This document shows positions 42,101 through 51,270 of a stretch of 64,000 nt of DNA, piece by piece. The notes under the pieces were generated by a model. That model made no database searches, was not told the DNA's origin, and saw only the letters and a program-made list of their open reading frames with translations. The translations under genes were made by a program, and so were the position numbers. How positions within the stretch are numbered: position 1 is the first letter of the stretch; the number at the start of each line of letters is the position of its first letter. The stretch is from CAYMZZ01 sp047600605 (lineage in GTDB: Bacteria > Bacteroidota > Bacteroidia > Chitinophagales > Chitinophagaceae), in the NCBI GenBank assembly GCA_047600605.1, contig JASGKK010000001.1, positions 434,001 through 498,000 on the forward strand, in the 5' to 3' direction.

Positions 42101-43015
42101 ATGAAAAAGATCGTCAATTATATACGTCTATTTTTCAAAGAAATAAATAAGATCTGGCTGATCAGCTGCGTCTTGCTGATGATCCTGCTCGTGACAGCCA
42201 ACTATGCATTTGGCCTCGAAGACCGGCTCATAGCCTTCTTTCCACAATCGTATATCGCAGGATATGCAAGCCTGTATGCACTGGCCTGGCTACCGTCTTT
42301 TTTATTGTACCGGCTGATCGTGCGTGATCAACAGCCCATTTCTTTACAGGCCTGGCTATGTATACTGGCGGCACCACTTCTTTTCGCTATAAAGGTGGGA
42401 ATGGATACGACTGTTTCTTTTCATATGGATGCAGCCTGGTGGAGCTACTGGAATCGTATCCTGTACTGGCCATTGCGCCTGATAGTCCTGTTTGCAATAC
42501 TCTTACTGATATGGATGGGTATGGGGCGTTCTGCAGACAGATGGGGTTTACATACAGAAGGATTTAAAGTCAGGCCTTATGCCATCATGCTGCTCATTAT
42601 GGTACCCTTACTGTTACTGGCATCTACCCAGCCCGATTTTCAGGCTACTTATCCCAAACTAAAACAGGTGCTGCCTTTACCCGAAGGAGCATCACCGGAG
42701 TGGCTATATAAATTACTTTTTGAACTTTCGTATGGAAGTGATTTTATTTCGATCGAGCTTTTCTTCCGTGGTTTCCTGGTCATCGGTATGGCCCGCTGGC
42801 TGGGGCGCGATGCTATTTTACCGATGGCCTGCTTTTATTGTTCTATTCATTTTGGTAAACCGCTGGGCGAATGTATCAGCTCATTTTTTGGTGGACTAAT
42901 TCTCGGTGTGGTTTCTTATCATACCCGTTCCATCTACGGTGGGCTGATGGTGCACCTGGGTATTGCCTGGCTGATGGAATTGTGTGGTTATCTCGCACAT
43001 CTCTATAAATGGTGA
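42101..43015 (+). CDS. CPBP-family intramembrane protease-like protein
   Basis: The protein has 304 residues and about eight membrane helices. The CPBP (Rce1-like) motifs are seen late: motif 1 ELFFRGFL (near residue 221), motif 2 with His in YCSIHFGKP, and motif 3 with His in MVHLGIAW. Motif 1 normally reads EExxxRG; here the first Glu is replaced by Ile (SIELFFRG). The first Glu is the proposed catalytic residue in Rce1, so activity is uncertain or uses another acid. Bacterial members process peptides or confer immunity. The stop codon lies within a long hairpin. Confidence 0.82.
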   Translation: MKKIVNYIRLFFKEINKIWLISCVLLMILLVTANYAFGLEDRLIAFFPQSYIAGYASLYALAWLPSFLLYRLIVRDQQPISLQAWLCILAAPLLFAIKVGMDTTVSFHMDAAWWSYWNRILYWPLRLIVLFAILLLIWMGMGRSADRWGLHTEGFKVRPYAIMLLIMVPLLLLASTQPDFQATYPKLKQVLPLPEGASPEWLYKLLFELSYGSDFISIELFFRGFLVIGMARWLGRDAILPMACFYCSIHFGKPLGECISSFFGGLILGVVSYHTRSIYGGLMVHLGIAWLMELCGYLAHLYKW

Positions 43016-43048
43016 TGCCGGTGGTCAGTGATTGACCAGCCGGCATCA
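43013..43048. terminator. Long hairpin between the CPBP gene and rnpB
   Basis: TGATGCCGG-TGGTCA pairs with TGACCA-(G)-CCGGCATCA, a 15-bp stem with one bulge. The TGA at its left end is the stop codon of the CPBP gene. It is placed to end both the CPBP transcript and rnpB, although no long T-run follows. Confidence 0.7.
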
Positions 43049-43055
43049 TGAAATC

Positions 43056-43471
43056 AGTGGCTGCAGACCTGTAAGCCGGATTCTGTTCCCGGTTTGCACC
43101 GGGCGGCTATCATTTATCTGTCCTGCAGGTTGCCCCGCAGGATCAATCTGCCTACCCTTCCCTGCATTCCGAAGAATAGTGAGCGAGTCACTCACCCCGG
43201 GCCGGTTTTGCAACCGGAACCGAACGGAGATATACGTGGCATTTCAGCATGTAAGGTTTACCCCCAATAGCTGTTACCAGCTATTGTCGTGAGCTCTTAC
43301 CTCACGTTTTCACCCTTATCGCCTGTATCGCTACAGGAGACGGTCATTTTCTGTGGCACTATCTGTTGGCGGAAACCGCCACCCGGCTCTTCACCGGTAC
43401 AATGCTCTGTGCTGTCCGGACTTTCCTCCTCCTGATAAATCAGGACGCGATAACCCGGCCTGCAGCGGAGC
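43056..43471 (-). ncRNA. rnpB: RNase P RNA, bacterial type A
   Basis: On the minus strand the 5' end holds GCTGCAG, which pairs with CTGCAGC at the 3' end (P1). The hallmark GAGGAAAGTCCGGACAGCAC follows near the 5' end. The universally conserved central region AGGGTGAAAACGTGAGGTAA and the CGACAATAGCTGGTAACAG stem are also visible, as is the 3' GGCTTACAGGTCTGCAG. Length (about 416 nt) fits a type A molecule. The exact ends are set by P1 pairing. Small open frames over it are not genes. Confidence 0.95.
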
Positions 43472-43487
43472 AAAGGTAGGAAAATCA

Positions 43488-43614
43488 GATTTGATGATGT
43501 GGCGATTTGAAAATTTGAAGATTGTTCAAAAAAGTGATGTCTGTTTTTTCTAAAACTTAAGCCTCATTACTTCTCACTCATTTTCAAATTTTCAAATCGC
43601 CACATCATCAAATC
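43488..43614. repeat. Perfect 32-bp inverted repeat of GATTTGAA-like units next to rnpB
   Basis: Left arm 43488-43519 and right arm 43583-43614 are exact complements over 32 bases. The arms are made of GATTTGATGATG, TGGC and GATTTGAAAATTTGAA units. The 63-base spacer is AT-rich. The right arm ends next to the stop codon of the DUF2027 gene (43616-43618), and the left arm starts about 17 bases before the rnpB 5' end. Confidence 0.93.
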
Positions 43615-43615
43615 A

Positions 43616-44632
43616 TCATCTCAGCCATATCTCCGTCGCTCCATACCCATATCTCGGGTCATACTGATTGATGTACGTTTTTACTTCTTTTTTCATCCGC
43701 AGCAATTCATGAATCTCATCGCGGAGGCGCCCTTCACCCACTCCATGAATGATGGTGAGTTTGGGTAAATGATGAGCGACTGCCAGTTCATAAAATTTTT
43801 CGAAGGTGCTGAGCTGTATACCCAGGATTTCGAGATTGCTCATATGCTCCCAGTTGTCGCTTAGCTTTTCGATATGCAGGTCTACCACACTGCGTGCCGG
43901 CTCGAGGTGGCGGCGTGCTTCACGGGCATCATACACTTTAAAGCCTTTTGCAGCAAGACTGTCAAGCTCCAGTGTATCTTCCACCGCCCTGTCTGGATAA
44001 GTATCAAAAAGCTTATACGAAAATGTGGCCAGGTTTTGTTTCCTGATTTCCTCAATACGTGCAAAAAACTGTTTGGGTTTAATCTTCAGTGATGTTTCGT
44101 AATGGGTGGCCTTCTTTTTATCAGGCTTTGCCAGGCTGAAGTCGATATGGTAACTGGGACTGTCATTCAGATCGGAGAAAGGAATATCATGCAGGTAAAA
44201 ATCATGAAAAGGCTGAATGGTATTGCGTAGTTCAAAATCCTTTTGCCCAAAAAAGTGCAGCTGGTAGTCAAACAGGTAAGCCTCTTCGGTATGATTGATC
44301 AAATGCAACTTGAGGGTGATGACCACTTCATCGCCAAATTCGTCGGTATCCATTACCGGCAAAAAGCTGAGCCAGACCCCATTGATCTTGCGTGGAACCG
44401 GTGTGGTCTTTTCCGGACGCAGATCGTCCACATATTTCTTTTCCTTACGCGCAGGCTGCTGTTTTTTCTGCGAGAAACGTTTGAAGTAAGGAAAGTCCAT
44501 CTGGTCAAAATAAACAGGAAAACGAACTCCTCTCACTTCTACCATGGCCATCTTATCATTAATAATATCCACAATCTGTCCTTCCTCGTCTGAGTGAAGG
44601 ATCAGTACCGTATCACCGATCTGATATTTCAT
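43616..44632 (-). CDS. DUF2027 / Smr-domain protein
   Basis: The protein has 338 residues. An N-terminal small barrel (about 1-55, QIGDTVLILHSDEEGQIVDI) is followed by a low-complexity KKQQPARKEKK linker, the DUF2027 body (about 75-235), and a C-terminal Smr domain (about 245-338) with VVDLHIEKL and the LTIIHGVGEGRLRDEIHELL core. Smr domains nick or bind branched nucleic acids; here HGxGxGxLR is intact. It is not a MutS2, since there is no MutS core. The Bacteroidota-specific pairing suggests a role on RNA or DNA. The repeat pair ends at its stop codon. Confidence 0.9.
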   Translation of the reverse strand: MKYQIGDTVLILHSDEEGQIVDIINDKMAMVEVRGVRFPVYFDQMDFPYFKRFSQKKQQPARKEKKYVDDLRPEKTTPVPRKINGVWLSFLPVMDTDEFGDEVVITLKLHLINHTEEAYLFDYQLHFFGQKDFELRNTIQPFHDFYLHDIPFSDLNDSPSYHIDFSLAKPDKKKATHYETSLKIKPKQFFARIEEIRKQNLATFSYKLFDTYPDRAVEDTLELDSLAAKGFKVYDAREARRHLEPARSVVDLHIEKLSDNWEHMSNLEILGIQLSTFEKFYELAVAHHLPKLTIIHGVGEGRLRDEIHELLRMKKEVKTYINQYDPRYGYGATEIWLR

Positions 44633-44672
44633 GCTGCAAAATTACGAAATAGGCAGCATGCACTTAACAGTA

Positions 44673-46376
44673 CTACGATTGTGTTTGTGCCAGCCGGCTA
44701 TGCCGTTGGCCATACAGGAAGTAAATAGCCAGGCCTATTACCATCCAGACAAAAAACCAAAGCCAGCTTATGGCAGGTATTTCGATAAGCAGGTAAAGGC
44801 ATGACAATACACCCATGATAGGAATCAATGAATAATTGCGCACAATGGTCAGAATAGTCAGGATCGTCGCAATGACGAGGAATATGAGGAAAAGAACTTC
44901 CTGATAGCCTTCATGCCCCAGGTTAGTAAAAGCGTCCTGGATCCGCGTGCGGAATCCGTAAATAAAAAGTGCCAGTAAAACGGGCACGATATAACGGCCA
45001 TTGATATAAGGAATACGGAAACGTCCCGGTTCCTTTGGTGCGGGAGGCAGCAGCAATACGCCGCCGGATACGAGTACAAAGGCAAACAGGGTTCCGATAC
45101 TGGTGAGATCGGTCATGAGTCCGCTGCGCAATACCAGGGCGCCGATACCTACAATAACTCCCGTTACGATCGTAGCAAATGAAGGCGTTTGATATTTGGG
45201 GTGAATGGTCTGAAATTTTTTGGGTAGCAAACCATCACGGCTCATGCTCATCCAGATACGTGGCTGTCCCAACTGGAATACCAGCAATACAGAGGTAGTG
45301 GCTACTACTGCGCTGATAGAAACAATGGTTTCAATCCAGGGCGCTCTTTTTTCAAATACAAAAGCGAGCGGATCATTTACATCCTTGAAGTTGGAGTAGT
45401 TTTCAATACCCGTCAGTATCAGCGCAATCAGAATATACAACACCGTACAGATAACGAGTGAATAGATCATTCCCTTGGGCATATCCCGCTGTGGATTGCG
45501 GCATTCTTCAGCAGTGGTAGAAATAGCATCAAAGCCGATATAGGCGTAGAATACCGCCGACACTCCTTTTAGCACTCCTTCAAACTGATTGGGCATAAAA
45601 GGTTTCCAGTTGTTGGTATCTACAAAGAATGCACCTGCTATGATCACAAATATGATAACAGCTACCTTAAAGATCACCATGTAATTGGCCGATTGCTTAC
45701 TTTCCTTAATACCGATAAAAGCGATCCAGGTAATAAGGCAGACCACGAGAAATGCCGGCAGGTTGAAAAAGATATGGGTGCCACCAATAGTAGGAGCACT
45801 ATTATATGCTTCTACAGCAAACTGGTAGGTCTTAAGTGATTCAGGGCTTAGTGCCTGACCCGATGCCAGGGCTTTGGTGGCCTCCTGATAAGCATTGCTG
45901 GCGGTTTGTGGATCTACCAGCATCCAGTCAGGAAGGTGTATATTAAACACATGCTCCAGCAGATTGTTGAAATAGCTACTCCAGGAAATGGCCACTACTA
46001 TATTACCAATCGCATATTCCAGGATCAGTGCCCAGCCAATGATCCAGGCTATAAGCTCTCCAAAAGTGACATATGAATAAGTATAGGCGCTACCTGCTAC
46101 CGGCACGCGGCTGGCAAACTCGGCATAACAAAGAGCCGAAAACCCACAGGTAATTGCTGTAATGACAAATAAGAGTGATACGCCGGGGCCTCCATGATAG
46201 GCCGCTCCTCCAATGGTAGAAAAAATACCGGCTCCAATTACTGCTGCAATTCCCAAAAAAGTCAGGTCACGTACGCCAAGCACTCTGCGGAGTCCAGCGC
46301 CATGGTCAGCCTGACCAGCTTCATATTCCTTACGTATGGTCTCAATTGATTTTTTGCGAAACAGGGAATTTGCCAT
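44673..46376 (-). CDS. APC-family amino-acid permease
   Basis: The ATG at 46376 (MANSLFRKKSIETIRK) gives 567 residues; the open frame begins two codons earlier at a TTG. About 12-14 helices. The APC core is clear: IAAVIGAGIFSTIGGAAYHGGPG (helix 1), AGSAYTYSYVTFGELIAWIIGWALILEYAIG, FYAYIGFDAISTTAEE and QLGQPRIWMSMSRDGLLP. It most resembles the cationic amino-acid (CAT-like) branch, as YhdG. It imports amino acids by proton coupling. A long extracellular loop of about 70 residues (about 145-210) separates helices 4 and 5. Confidence 0.9.
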   Translation of the reverse strand: MANSLFRKKSIETIRKEYEAGQADHGAGLRRVLGVRDLTFLGIAAVIGAGIFSTIGGAAYHGGPGVSLLFVITAITCGFSALCYAEFASRVPVAGSAYTYSYVTFGELIAWIIGWALILEYAIGNIVVAISWSSYFNNLLEHVFNIHLPDWMLVDPQTASNAYQEATKALASGQALSPESLKTYQFAVEAYNSAPTIGGTHIFFNLPAFLVVCLITWIAFIGIKESKQSANYMVIFKVAVIIFVIIAGAFFVDTNNWKPFMPNQFEGVLKGVSAVFYAYIGFDAISTTAEECRNPQRDMPKGMIYSLVICTVLYILIALILTGIENYSNFKDVNDPLAFVFEKRAPWIETIVSISAVVATTSVLLVFQLGQPRIWMSMSRDGLLPKKFQTIHPKYQTPSFATIVTGVIVGIGALVLRSGLMTDLTSIGTLFAFVLVSGGVLLLPPAPKEPGRFRIPYINGRYIVPVLLALFIYGFRTRIQDAFTNLGHEGYQEVLFLIFLVIATILTILTIVRNYSLIPIMGVLSCLYLLIEIPAISWLWFFVWMVIGLAIYFLYGQRHSRLAQTQS

Positions 46377-46468
46377 CAGCAATTAGTTTTGAAGGCCTTA
46401 AAATAGGGAAAAATCGTGAAGCAGCTCCAGAATTTCAAGCGAATAGTACAATCGGTCCTGCCGGGTGC

Positions 46469-47434
46469 TTAATACTCCCGTTGTACCAGGAACTGGGCCA
46501 GCTCTCTCAGTGGCGCTTTACGGCCAGACAGAACGGCAATATCATCCAGGTGACGCAATGCCTCATCGAGGTATTTATTTTTTAATTCCATAGCCCAGGC
46601 ATCCACGCCACAAGCCCGGAATATTCCCAGCATTTGTTCCACCTTATCAGCAGGATTGCTATGAAGTAGTTGATTGATCTGTGCAGCCTGTGTGGAGTTG
46701 GCCGTTTCCAGTGCATGTATCAGCAAAAAGGTCTTTTTGTTGGCCAGAATATCTCCGCCTACCTGTTTACCAAAGCGGGCAGGATCACCAAATGCATCCA
46801 GGTAATCATCCTGTACCTGGAAGGCGAGTCCGAGTTTGCGGCCAAACTCATACAACAGTCCCTGATTACGCTCTCCTGCCCCGCCCAGGATAGCGCCCAT
46901 TTTGAGACTGGCGGCCAGCAGTACAGAGGTCTTCAATTCTATCATACGCAAATACTCCGTAAGAGATACCTGCTTTACCGATTCAAAATCCATATCCAGT
47001 TGCTGCCCTTCACATACTTCACGGGCCGTGGTATTGAAAAGCACCTGGATCGGTTTGATAAAACCAAGATCCACGTGACTCAGCAGGTCATAGGCTGCTA
47101 TCAGCATCACATCGCCGGAAAGAATGGCGGTATTGTCACCATACTTATGAGGAACTGTTGGCTGTCCGCGTCGCAGAGGCGCCTTATCCATGATGTCGTC
47201 ATGGATGAGGGTGAAATTGTGAAAGAGTTCGATAGCCGTAGCCAGTTGCCAGGCATTGGGATGCACTTCATCAAACAGTTCGTTGCCCATCAGGCACAGA
47301 ACGGGACGCACACGTTTACCACCCAGGTTCAGAAAATAAGCATTGGGCTCATACAGACTTGCCGGCTGATCCGGAAAGCGATAGGAAGCAAAATGCTGGT
47401 TGAATTGCTGTAAAAACTGTTCGAACGAATGCAT
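46469..47434 (-). CDS. Polyprenyl diphosphate synthase
   Basis: From the ATG at 47434 (MHSFEQFLQQ) the protein has 321 residues; earlier in-frame codons run through intergenic repeats and are not coding. The first Asp-rich motif is DDIMD (79-83) followed by RRGQPTVPHKYGD. The second is DDYLD (209-213). GGKRVRPVL (38-46) binds IPP. Phe74 lies five residues before the first motif, as in archaeal GGPP synthase, which points to a C15-C20 product rather than a long quinone tail (inference). It lies downstream of rnr in the same direction and could be co-transcribed. Confidence 0.9.
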   Translation of the reverse strand: MHSFEQFLQQFNQHFASYRFPDQPASLYEPNAYFLNLGGKRVRPVLCLMGNELFDEVHPNAWQLATAIELFHNFTLIHDDIMDKAPLRRGQPTVPHKYGDNTAILSGDVMLIAAYDLLSHVDLGFIKPIQVLFNTTAREVCEGQQLDMDFESVKQVSLTEYLRMIELKTSVLLAASLKMGAILGGAGERNQGLLYEFGRKLGLAFQVQDDYLDAFGDPARFGKQVGGDILANKKTFLLIHALETANSTQAAQINQLLHSNPADKVEQMLGIFRACGVDAWAMELKNKYLDEALRHLDDIAVLSGRKAPLRELAQFLVQREY

Positions 47435-47436
47435 GA

Positions 47437-47593
47437 AAGTATTAAGTGATAAGTTATAAGTAAAGGTGAAAGGTTGATGGTATAAGGTATAAAAGTATAA
47501 AGGTTTAAAGATGTTATAGATATTTACCATCAGCATATTAACACATTATCTTAACCATCTTCAAATCCTCAAATCACCAAATCTTCAAATCGG
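47437..47593. repeat. Composite of three repeat types between rnr and the prenyl synthase
   Basis: 47437-47465 has AAGTGATAAGTTATAAGT units. 47479-47515 has GGTATAAGGTATAAAAGT and TATAAAGGTTTAAAGATG. 47555-47593 is a single GATTTGAA-family arm in reverse orientation (CTTCAAATCCTCAAATC, then ACCAAATCTTCAAATC). No clean opposite arms were found here. All three families known from elsewhere in the window meet in this 160-base gap. Confidence 0.7.
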
Positions 47594-47604
47594 TTGGTAC
47601 ATTA

Positions 47605-49608
47605 TTACTTTTTTTTCTTCTTCGCTTTTCTATTCGCTATTTCCTTTTCTTCTTCTTCCATCATCACCCATTGATAGTCGAGCTGGCGTTTGAGCAGATT
47701 GGCGGCAGCAACCTGGATGCGTACTTTATCCCCCATTCTGAATTTTTTACCACTGCGCATTCCTACCAGGCTGTAATCTGATTCCGCATGACGGAATTCA
47801 TCATATTCCAGCAGGCTGTTTACACTCACGAGGCCTTCACATTTATGCTCTACAGTTTCTACCCAGAATCCGAAACTGGCCACGCCACTGATCACACCAT
47901 CAAACTCTTCACCTACGTGGTTTTGCATAAACTGTACCTGTTTGTATTTATTGGCAGCACGCTCGGCTTCCATAGCCGCCCGCTCGCGCTCACTGCAATG
48001 CTGGCAGCGCTCTTCCAGTTTTTTATCGGCAACCAGCTTCTCATCCAGTACTTCCTGCAGCAACCGGTGCACCATCACGTCGGGATAACGGCGTATGGGC
48101 GAGGTGAAATGACAATAGAATTCAAATCCAAGGCCATAGTGACCGATATTTTCTGTGGTGTATTTGGCTTTGGCCATGGTACGTATGCCCAGTTGCTCCA
48201 GTACATGCTGCTCGGGCCGGCCATTCACATCTTTCAGCAACTGGTTGAATGATGCGGCAATTTTTTCCGGTGAGGAGGAATCAAACTTGTGACCAAATTT
48301 ATTCGCGAAGGCGATAAATGGCAGCAGCTTCTCTTCGTCAGGTGTATCATGTATGCGATAGGGAAACGGCAGCGGTTTGTTATTGACTTTTATTTTAGAT
48401 ACATGCTCAGCCACATAGCGGTTGGCCAGCAGCATAAATTCTTCAATCAGCTGATGTGCTTCCTTGCTTTCCTTGATTACGATACCGATAGGATCGCCTT
48501 TTTCATCGAGTTTGAACCGTACTTCCTGCGAAGAGAAATTGATGGCTCCTTTATTGAAACGTTTCTTGCGCATTTTTTGCGCCAGCTCATTCAGTATAAG
48601 AATGGTGGCGGCATGATCGCCTTCTTTTGTCTCGATGATCTCCTGTGCTTCTTCGTAGGTGTAACGACGGTCTGAGTGCATGATCGTTCTGCCCAGCCAG
48701 TACTGCTTTACTTCTGCTTTATTGTTGACCTGGAAAATAGCCGAAAAGGTCAGCTTGTCTTCATTGGGCCGCAGCGAGCAAAGTACATTGGAGATATGCT
48801 CCGGCAGCATAGGATTTACCCGGTCGGGCAGGTATACCGATGTGGCCTTCTGGTAAGCGGCTTTATCCAGCGCCGTGTCGGGCTCTACATAATGGCTTAC
48901 ATCGGCAATATGAACACCGATCTCATACAGACCAGGCTTTATCTCCCGGAATGAAAGGGCATCATCAAAATCCTTTGCATCTGCCGGGTCGATGGTAAAT
49001 GTGAGGATATCTCTTACATCTTTCCGGTTTTTCATCTCCGATGCGGATATCTGATCAGGAATGCGGGCGGCAACTTCGAGTGCATCGTCAGGGAAATCGA
49101 GCGGAAATCCATTTTCGAGCAGTATTTCTTTCATTGCAGCATCGTTGCTGTTTTCAGCATCGAGCACACTGATCACTTCGCCGACCGGACGTTTATCCTT
49201 ATTGTCCCATTTTACCAGGCGGGCTACCACCCGGTCGCCGTTTTTGGCATTGTTGAGCTGATTGAGGGGAATAAACAGGTCGGGCATGGGTTTGTCTGAT
49301 TCAGCCACAAAAAAGGCGAAGTTCTCACTCACCTGCAGCTGACCAATAAACTCCACCCGTTTCCTTTCCACCACTTCGGTTACTTCGCCCTGAAGGCGGC
49401 GTCCACCACCGGGTTTGATTTTTACCAGTACGGTATCTCCGTGCATGGCCGTATTAAAATCGCCCGGTCGGATCAGGATATCTGTTTCCTGGTTGGGAAC
49501 GATAACGAATCCCATACCTGAACGTGTAATGTCTAACGTTCCTTTATAGAGCTTTCCATCAGCTCCTCTTTGTTTATTCTTTTTTCTTGAATTGTTTTTT
49601 CTTCCCAT
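47605..49608 (-). CDS. rnr: Ribonuclease R
   Basis: The protein has 667 residues. A basic N-terminus (MGRKNNSRKKNKQRG) precedes two cold-shock-type domains (about 20-160), then the RNB catalytic domain (about 190-520) with TIDPADAKDFDDALSF holding the Asp cluster and VHIADVSHYV. The C-terminal S1 domain (about 575-655) and a Lys-rich tail (NRKAKKKKK) follow. It digests structured RNA 3'-5'. It follows lpxK by 3 bases. It is shorter than E. coli RNase R, as other Bacteroidota homologues are. Confidence 0.95.
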   Translation of the reverse strand: MGRKNNSRKKNKQRGADGKLYKGTLDITRSGMGFVIVPNQETDILIRPGDFNTAMHGDTVLVKIKPGGGRRLQGEVTEVVERKRVEFIGQLQVSENFAFFVAESDKPMPDLFIPLNQLNNAKNGDRVVARLVKWDNKDKRPVGEVISVLDAENSNDAAMKEILLENGFPLDFPDDALEVAARIPDQISASEMKNRKDVRDILTFTIDPADAKDFDDALSFREIKPGLYEIGVHIADVSHYVEPDTALDKAAYQKATSVYLPDRVNPMLPEHISNVLCSLRPNEDKLTFSAIFQVNNKAEVKQYWLGRTIMHSDRRYTYEEAQEIIETKEGDHAATILILNELAQKMRKKRFNKGAINFSSQEVRFKLDEKGDPIGIVIKESKEAHQLIEEFMLLANRYVAEHVSKIKVNNKPLPFPYRIHDTPDEEKLLPFIAFANKFGHKFDSSSPEKIAASFNQLLKDVNGRPEQHVLEQLGIRTMAKAKYTTENIGHYGLGFEFYCHFTSPIRRYPDVMVHRLLQEVLDEKLVADKKLEERCQHCSERERAAMEAERAANKYKQVQFMQNHVGEEFDGVISGVASFGFWVETVEHKCEGLVSVNSLLEYDEFRHAESDYSLVGMRSGKKFRMGDKVRIQVAAANLLKRQLDYQWVMMEEEEKEIANRKAKKKKK

Positions 49609-49611
49609 AGG

Positions 49612-50691
49612 TTAATTTTTCACGGGACGCTCAAATTCGGTAATGAACCGGCGTACCCTTTTTTCAAACTTGTCTTTTTCATCAAATAAAAAATGATGCC
49701 GGACTGGTACTACATACAGGGGCAAATCAGCCATTTCTGACCTGAATTTAATCAATCGCACGGCATCTTTCTCTGTAGTGAGTATTATTTTATCTTCAGC
49801 CGTCATCGACTCAAATTTCTTCCGGATATCCCGCAGATCATCAATGGTGAAGATATGATGATCTGAGTATGCCATCATCTGATAGGATCTGCATTGTGCC
49901 TCCAGCATCTGTTTAAGCGGGCGCGGATTGGCAATGCCGCTTACCAGCAGGGCCTCTGTCTGATCAGTCAATTCATAATGGCGGTTATCCAGGATATGAT
50001 ACAACCGGCCATATTCCATGCTTGCAAAAAAAACAGACTGATCGGGCAAGGGGGCTATTTCTGTTTCTATCTTCTTCTTTTCTTCCAGGGTCAATTCAGG
50101 TTTACACTTGGTCACCACAATGATCTGTGCCCGGCGATAAGAAGATTTCAGATCGCGGAGGTCGCCTGTAGGCAAATAAAAATCGCGTGTAAACAGGTTG
50201 GTCTGTTCCGTAAGTAGTATATTCAATCCTGCGTGTATGGCGCGGTGCTGAAAGGCATCATCCAGGATAATGAGCTGGGTCTCCGGCCGGTCATGCAGCA
50301 ACTGTGGTACGGCCACGATCCGTTCTTCGCCGACTGCAACGGGTACATCCGGAAATTTGAGGTGAAACTGCATCGGCTCATCCCCTATTTCCAGGGCATT
50401 GCTATTGACATCTGCCAGTGCATAACCCCTGGTTTTGCGTTTATATCCGCGGCTCAGGGTCGCTATTTTAAAGTCGTCTTTCAGCAACCGTATCAGGTAT
50501 TCCACCATGGGCGATTTGCCGGTGCCGCCTACAGAAAGATTACCCACACAGATCAGTGGCAGGCCGAAACGGGAGCTTTTTAATATTCCTTTGTCGTAAA
50601 GAAAATTCCTGATTGCAATAGCTATCCAGTACAGAATAGAAAATGGCAACAGCAGTATGCGAAAGGATTTGAGGAATAAGTTAGAAAACAT
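49612..50691 (-). CDS. lpxK: Tetraacyldisaccharide 4'-kinase (lipid A synthesis)
   Basis: This 359-residue protein has an N-terminal membrane helix (about 10-30) and then the P-loop GNLSVGGTGKSPMVEYLI (about 48-65). SRGYKRKT and DDAFQHR follow, which with EEKDAVRL-like (TTEKDAVRL) are family signatures. It adds the 4'-phosphate to the lipid A precursor on the inner membrane. Its start overlaps the end of the formyl-THF ligase gene by 11 bases, so the two are coupled. Confidence 0.95.
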   Translation of the reverse strand: MFSNLFLKSFRILLLPFSILYWIAIAIRNFLYDKGILKSSRFGLPLICVGNLSVGGTGKSPMVEYLIRLLKDDFKIATLSRGYKRKTRGYALADVNSNALEIGDEPMQFHLKFPDVPVAVGEERIVAVPQLLHDRPETQLIILDDAFQHRAIHAGLNILLTEQTNLFTRDFYLPTGDLRDLKSSYRRAQIIVVTKCKPELTLEEKKKIETEIAPLPDQSVFFASMEYGRLYHILDNRHYELTDQTEALLVSGIANPRPLKQMLEAQCRSYQMMAYSDHHIFTIDDLRDIRKKFESMTAEDKIILTTEKDAVRLIKFRSEMADLPLYVVPVRHHFLFDEKDKFEKRVRRFITEFERPVKN

Positions 50692-51250
50692 ACACGTTAT
50701 TCGGCGTAATACAGATATCTAAAGGTACATCAAATTCATGCCGGTCGCTGATCTTACTGACCGGTTCAAAATAGCTGAATCCGGCTTTGATGCATTCAGG
50801 CCGGCAATTGCGGAGATAGCGGTCATAAAATCCCTTTCCGTACCCTACCCTGTACCCTTCTTCATCGACTGCCAGCAGCGGCACCAGTACCATATCCAGG
50901 TTTTCCGCCGGCAAAGGCTCTCCCGCTTCCGGCTCATAGAGGTTATACTTTTTTTTGGTAAAAGGTGTATCTCCATCTGTGGCAATAGCTGTCATGGATC
51001 CGTTTTCAAAATCTGTAACCGGATAACATACCTGCAACTCGGGGTTGCGAAAACGCAGGTAATCCACTACCGGATGCAGGTTAGGCTCCTTATTTTCATC
51101 AATCGGCCAGTAGGCCAGCAATGTACTGATAAAAGGCAGCTCGACCCCTTGAAAGCTGATCAGCAACAGATCATCCAGTTTCAGCAGATCAGGTTCCGTT
51201 AACGCCTGCCTTTTTGCCCGGTACTCCTGTCTGATTGCCTGTTTGTTCAT
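50681..51250 (-). CDS. 5-formyltetrahydrofolate cyclo-ligase
   Basis: This 189-residue protein matches the family (YgfA/MTHFS): N-terminal KQAIRQEYRAKRQAL, the folate-site region DLVLVPLLAVD-like (MVLVPLLAVDEEGYRVGYGKGFYDRYL) and the C-terminal SDRHEFDVPLD. It converts 5-formyl-THF to 5,10-methenyl-THF using ATP. It overlaps lpxK by 11 bases and follows rsmD by 20 bases. Confidence 0.94.
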   Translation of the reverse strand: MNKQAIRQEYRAKRQALTEPDLLKLDDLLLISFQGVELPFISTLLAYWPIDENKEPNLHPVVDYLRFRNPELQVCYPVTDFENGSMTAIATDGDTPFTKKKYNLYEPEAGEPLPAENLDMVLVPLLAVDEEGYRVGYGKGFYDRYLRNCRPECIKAGFSYFEPVSKISDRHEFDVPLDICITPNNVYVF

Positions 51251-51270
51251 GATAAATAAAGAGAATAGGT

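Noticed and set aside
43032..43292. Small open frames over 43.0-43.5 kb as proteins
   Set aside because: They overlie RNase P RNA, whose conserved core and P1 pairing are evident.
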